DNA of 64,000 nucleotides from Pseudacidovorax sp. (GTDB lineage Bacteria > Pseudomonadota > Gammaproteobacteria > Burkholderiales > Burkholderiaceae_C). The DNA lies in NCBI RefSeq assembly GCF_017991995.1, contig NZ_JAGOPN010000020.1:62001-126000 (forward strand). Reading direction: 5' to 3'. Position 1 is the stretch's first letter. The number at the start of each line of letters is the position of its first letter. The notes below the pieces were generated by a model that saw only the letters and a list, made by a program, of their open reading frames with translations, searched no databases and was not told the origin of the DNA. Positions 63,659 to 64,000 of the stretch are shown piece after piece. The position numbers were made by a program, and so were the translations under genes.

Positions 63659-63706
63659 AGTACAGAAGCAATACAGTTTTGCGAACAATCAGGCCCATCT
63701 GTATTG
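63659..63706. promoter_or_regulatory. Candidate MocR operator: CAATACAG repeats
   Basis: AGTACAG (63659-63665), CAATACAG (63669-63676) and the inverted CTGTATTG (63699-63706) lie between the divergent LysE and MocR-type genes. MocR-type regulators bind direct and inverted repeats in such regions. Confidence 0.6.
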
Positions 63707-63724
63707 GTGGGCGCACCAGCACAC

Positions 63725-64000
63725 ATGCTCACCCGCACCCACAGCCAGACCCTCACCGAGCAGTTGGCCGCGCTGTTTGCCGAGCGCATCCGCAACCGCC
63801 TGCTGGCGCCCGGCGCGCGGCTGCCGTCGGTGCGCGAATGTGCCCGCCAGCACAGCGTGAGCCCGCACACCGTGGTCGCCGCCTACGACCAGCTGCTGGC
63901 GCAGGGACTGGTGGAGGCTCGCCGCCAACGCGGCTTCTTCGTGCGGCAGGCCGAGGCGGCCGACCGCGCCGAGCCTGGGGCCCGCGCGGTGCCCGTCGCG
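63725..64000 (+). CDS. GntR/MocR-family transcriptional regulator (5' part)
   Basis: 92 codons, cut by the window end. A GntR winged helix is complete: LTEQLAALFAERIRNRLLAP, GARLPSVRECARQHSVSPHTVVAAYDQLLAQGLVEARRQRGFFV. The wording LPSVRECA-x-x-x-VS-x-T-V-x-A-Y-x-x-L is typical of MocR proteins, which continue into an aminotransferase-like domain. It faces the exporter-aminotransferase run, which it probably controls. Confidence 0.88.
   Translation, partial: MLTRTHSQTLTEQLAALFAERIRNRLLAPGARLPSVRECARQHSVSPHTVVAAYDQLLAQGLVEARRQRGFFVRQAEAADRAEPGARAVPVA

Overview
The window is GC-rich chromosomal DNA, most likely from a betaproteobacterium of the Burkholderiales (Comamonadaceae-like). That placement is an inference from base composition, from gene content (Liv transporters, LeuC/LeuD-like hydratase, MocR and LysR regulators, fused HPr-EI) and from the intergenic palindromes. 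A 27.2 kb Mu-type prophage sits in the middle of otherwise ordinary metabolic genes.

Left host arm (1-12830): the end of a 2-oxo acid (acetoin-type) dehydrogenase operon (E1 beta, lipoyl/hydrolase E2); a non-coding stretch with a hexamer repeat; an unknown gene; a glucitol/sorbitol-type PTS operon (GutM, EIIC, EIIB, EIIA, fused HPr-EI) ending in a HAD phosphatase; then leftward DsbD and an AlaX-like tRNA editing protein; then the 5' part of a lipoprotein sorbosone dehydrogenase gene.

Prophage (12831-40040): it interrupts the sorbosone dehydrogenase gene. The host sequence CAAGC is duplicated at both ends, and joining the two gene halves over one copy restores an uninterrupted 442-codon frame. 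Transposase-site-like repeats lie at both ends. Leftward genes run from a virion morphogenesis protein through sheath, tube, chaperone (with a probable -2 frameshift), tape measure and baseplate to tail fibres at the left end. A divergent regulatory switch (Ner-like and XRE) lies near 30.6 kb. Rightward genes are holin, a damaged transglycosylase, terminase, portal, a cassette with a DNA methyltransferase and an Acb2/Tad1-like anti-CBASS protein, and MuF. No transposase, target-DNA activator, protease or major capsid gene is visible. End-site spacing and gene order suggest that the left end is the phage R end and that the centre was inverted and partly deleted. A 16-bp palindrome occurs six times at gene junctions.

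Right host arm (40046-64000): the 3' half of the interrupted gene; an IclR regulator divergent from an operon of an aconitase-type hydratase (two subunits), a complete Liv-type ABC transporter and an isocitrate-lyase-family lyase, which together look like an uptake and cleavage route for a branched dicarboxylic acid; an oxidoreductase divergent from LysR; creatininase; YbhB; a hybrid histidine kinase; a small stress membrane protein; CutA; a histidine phosphatase; and a long leftward run (two LysE exporters, EamA, aminotransferase, DJ-1-like, two PhzF, GST, threonine dehydratase-like) headed by a divergent MocR-type regulator that runs off the end.
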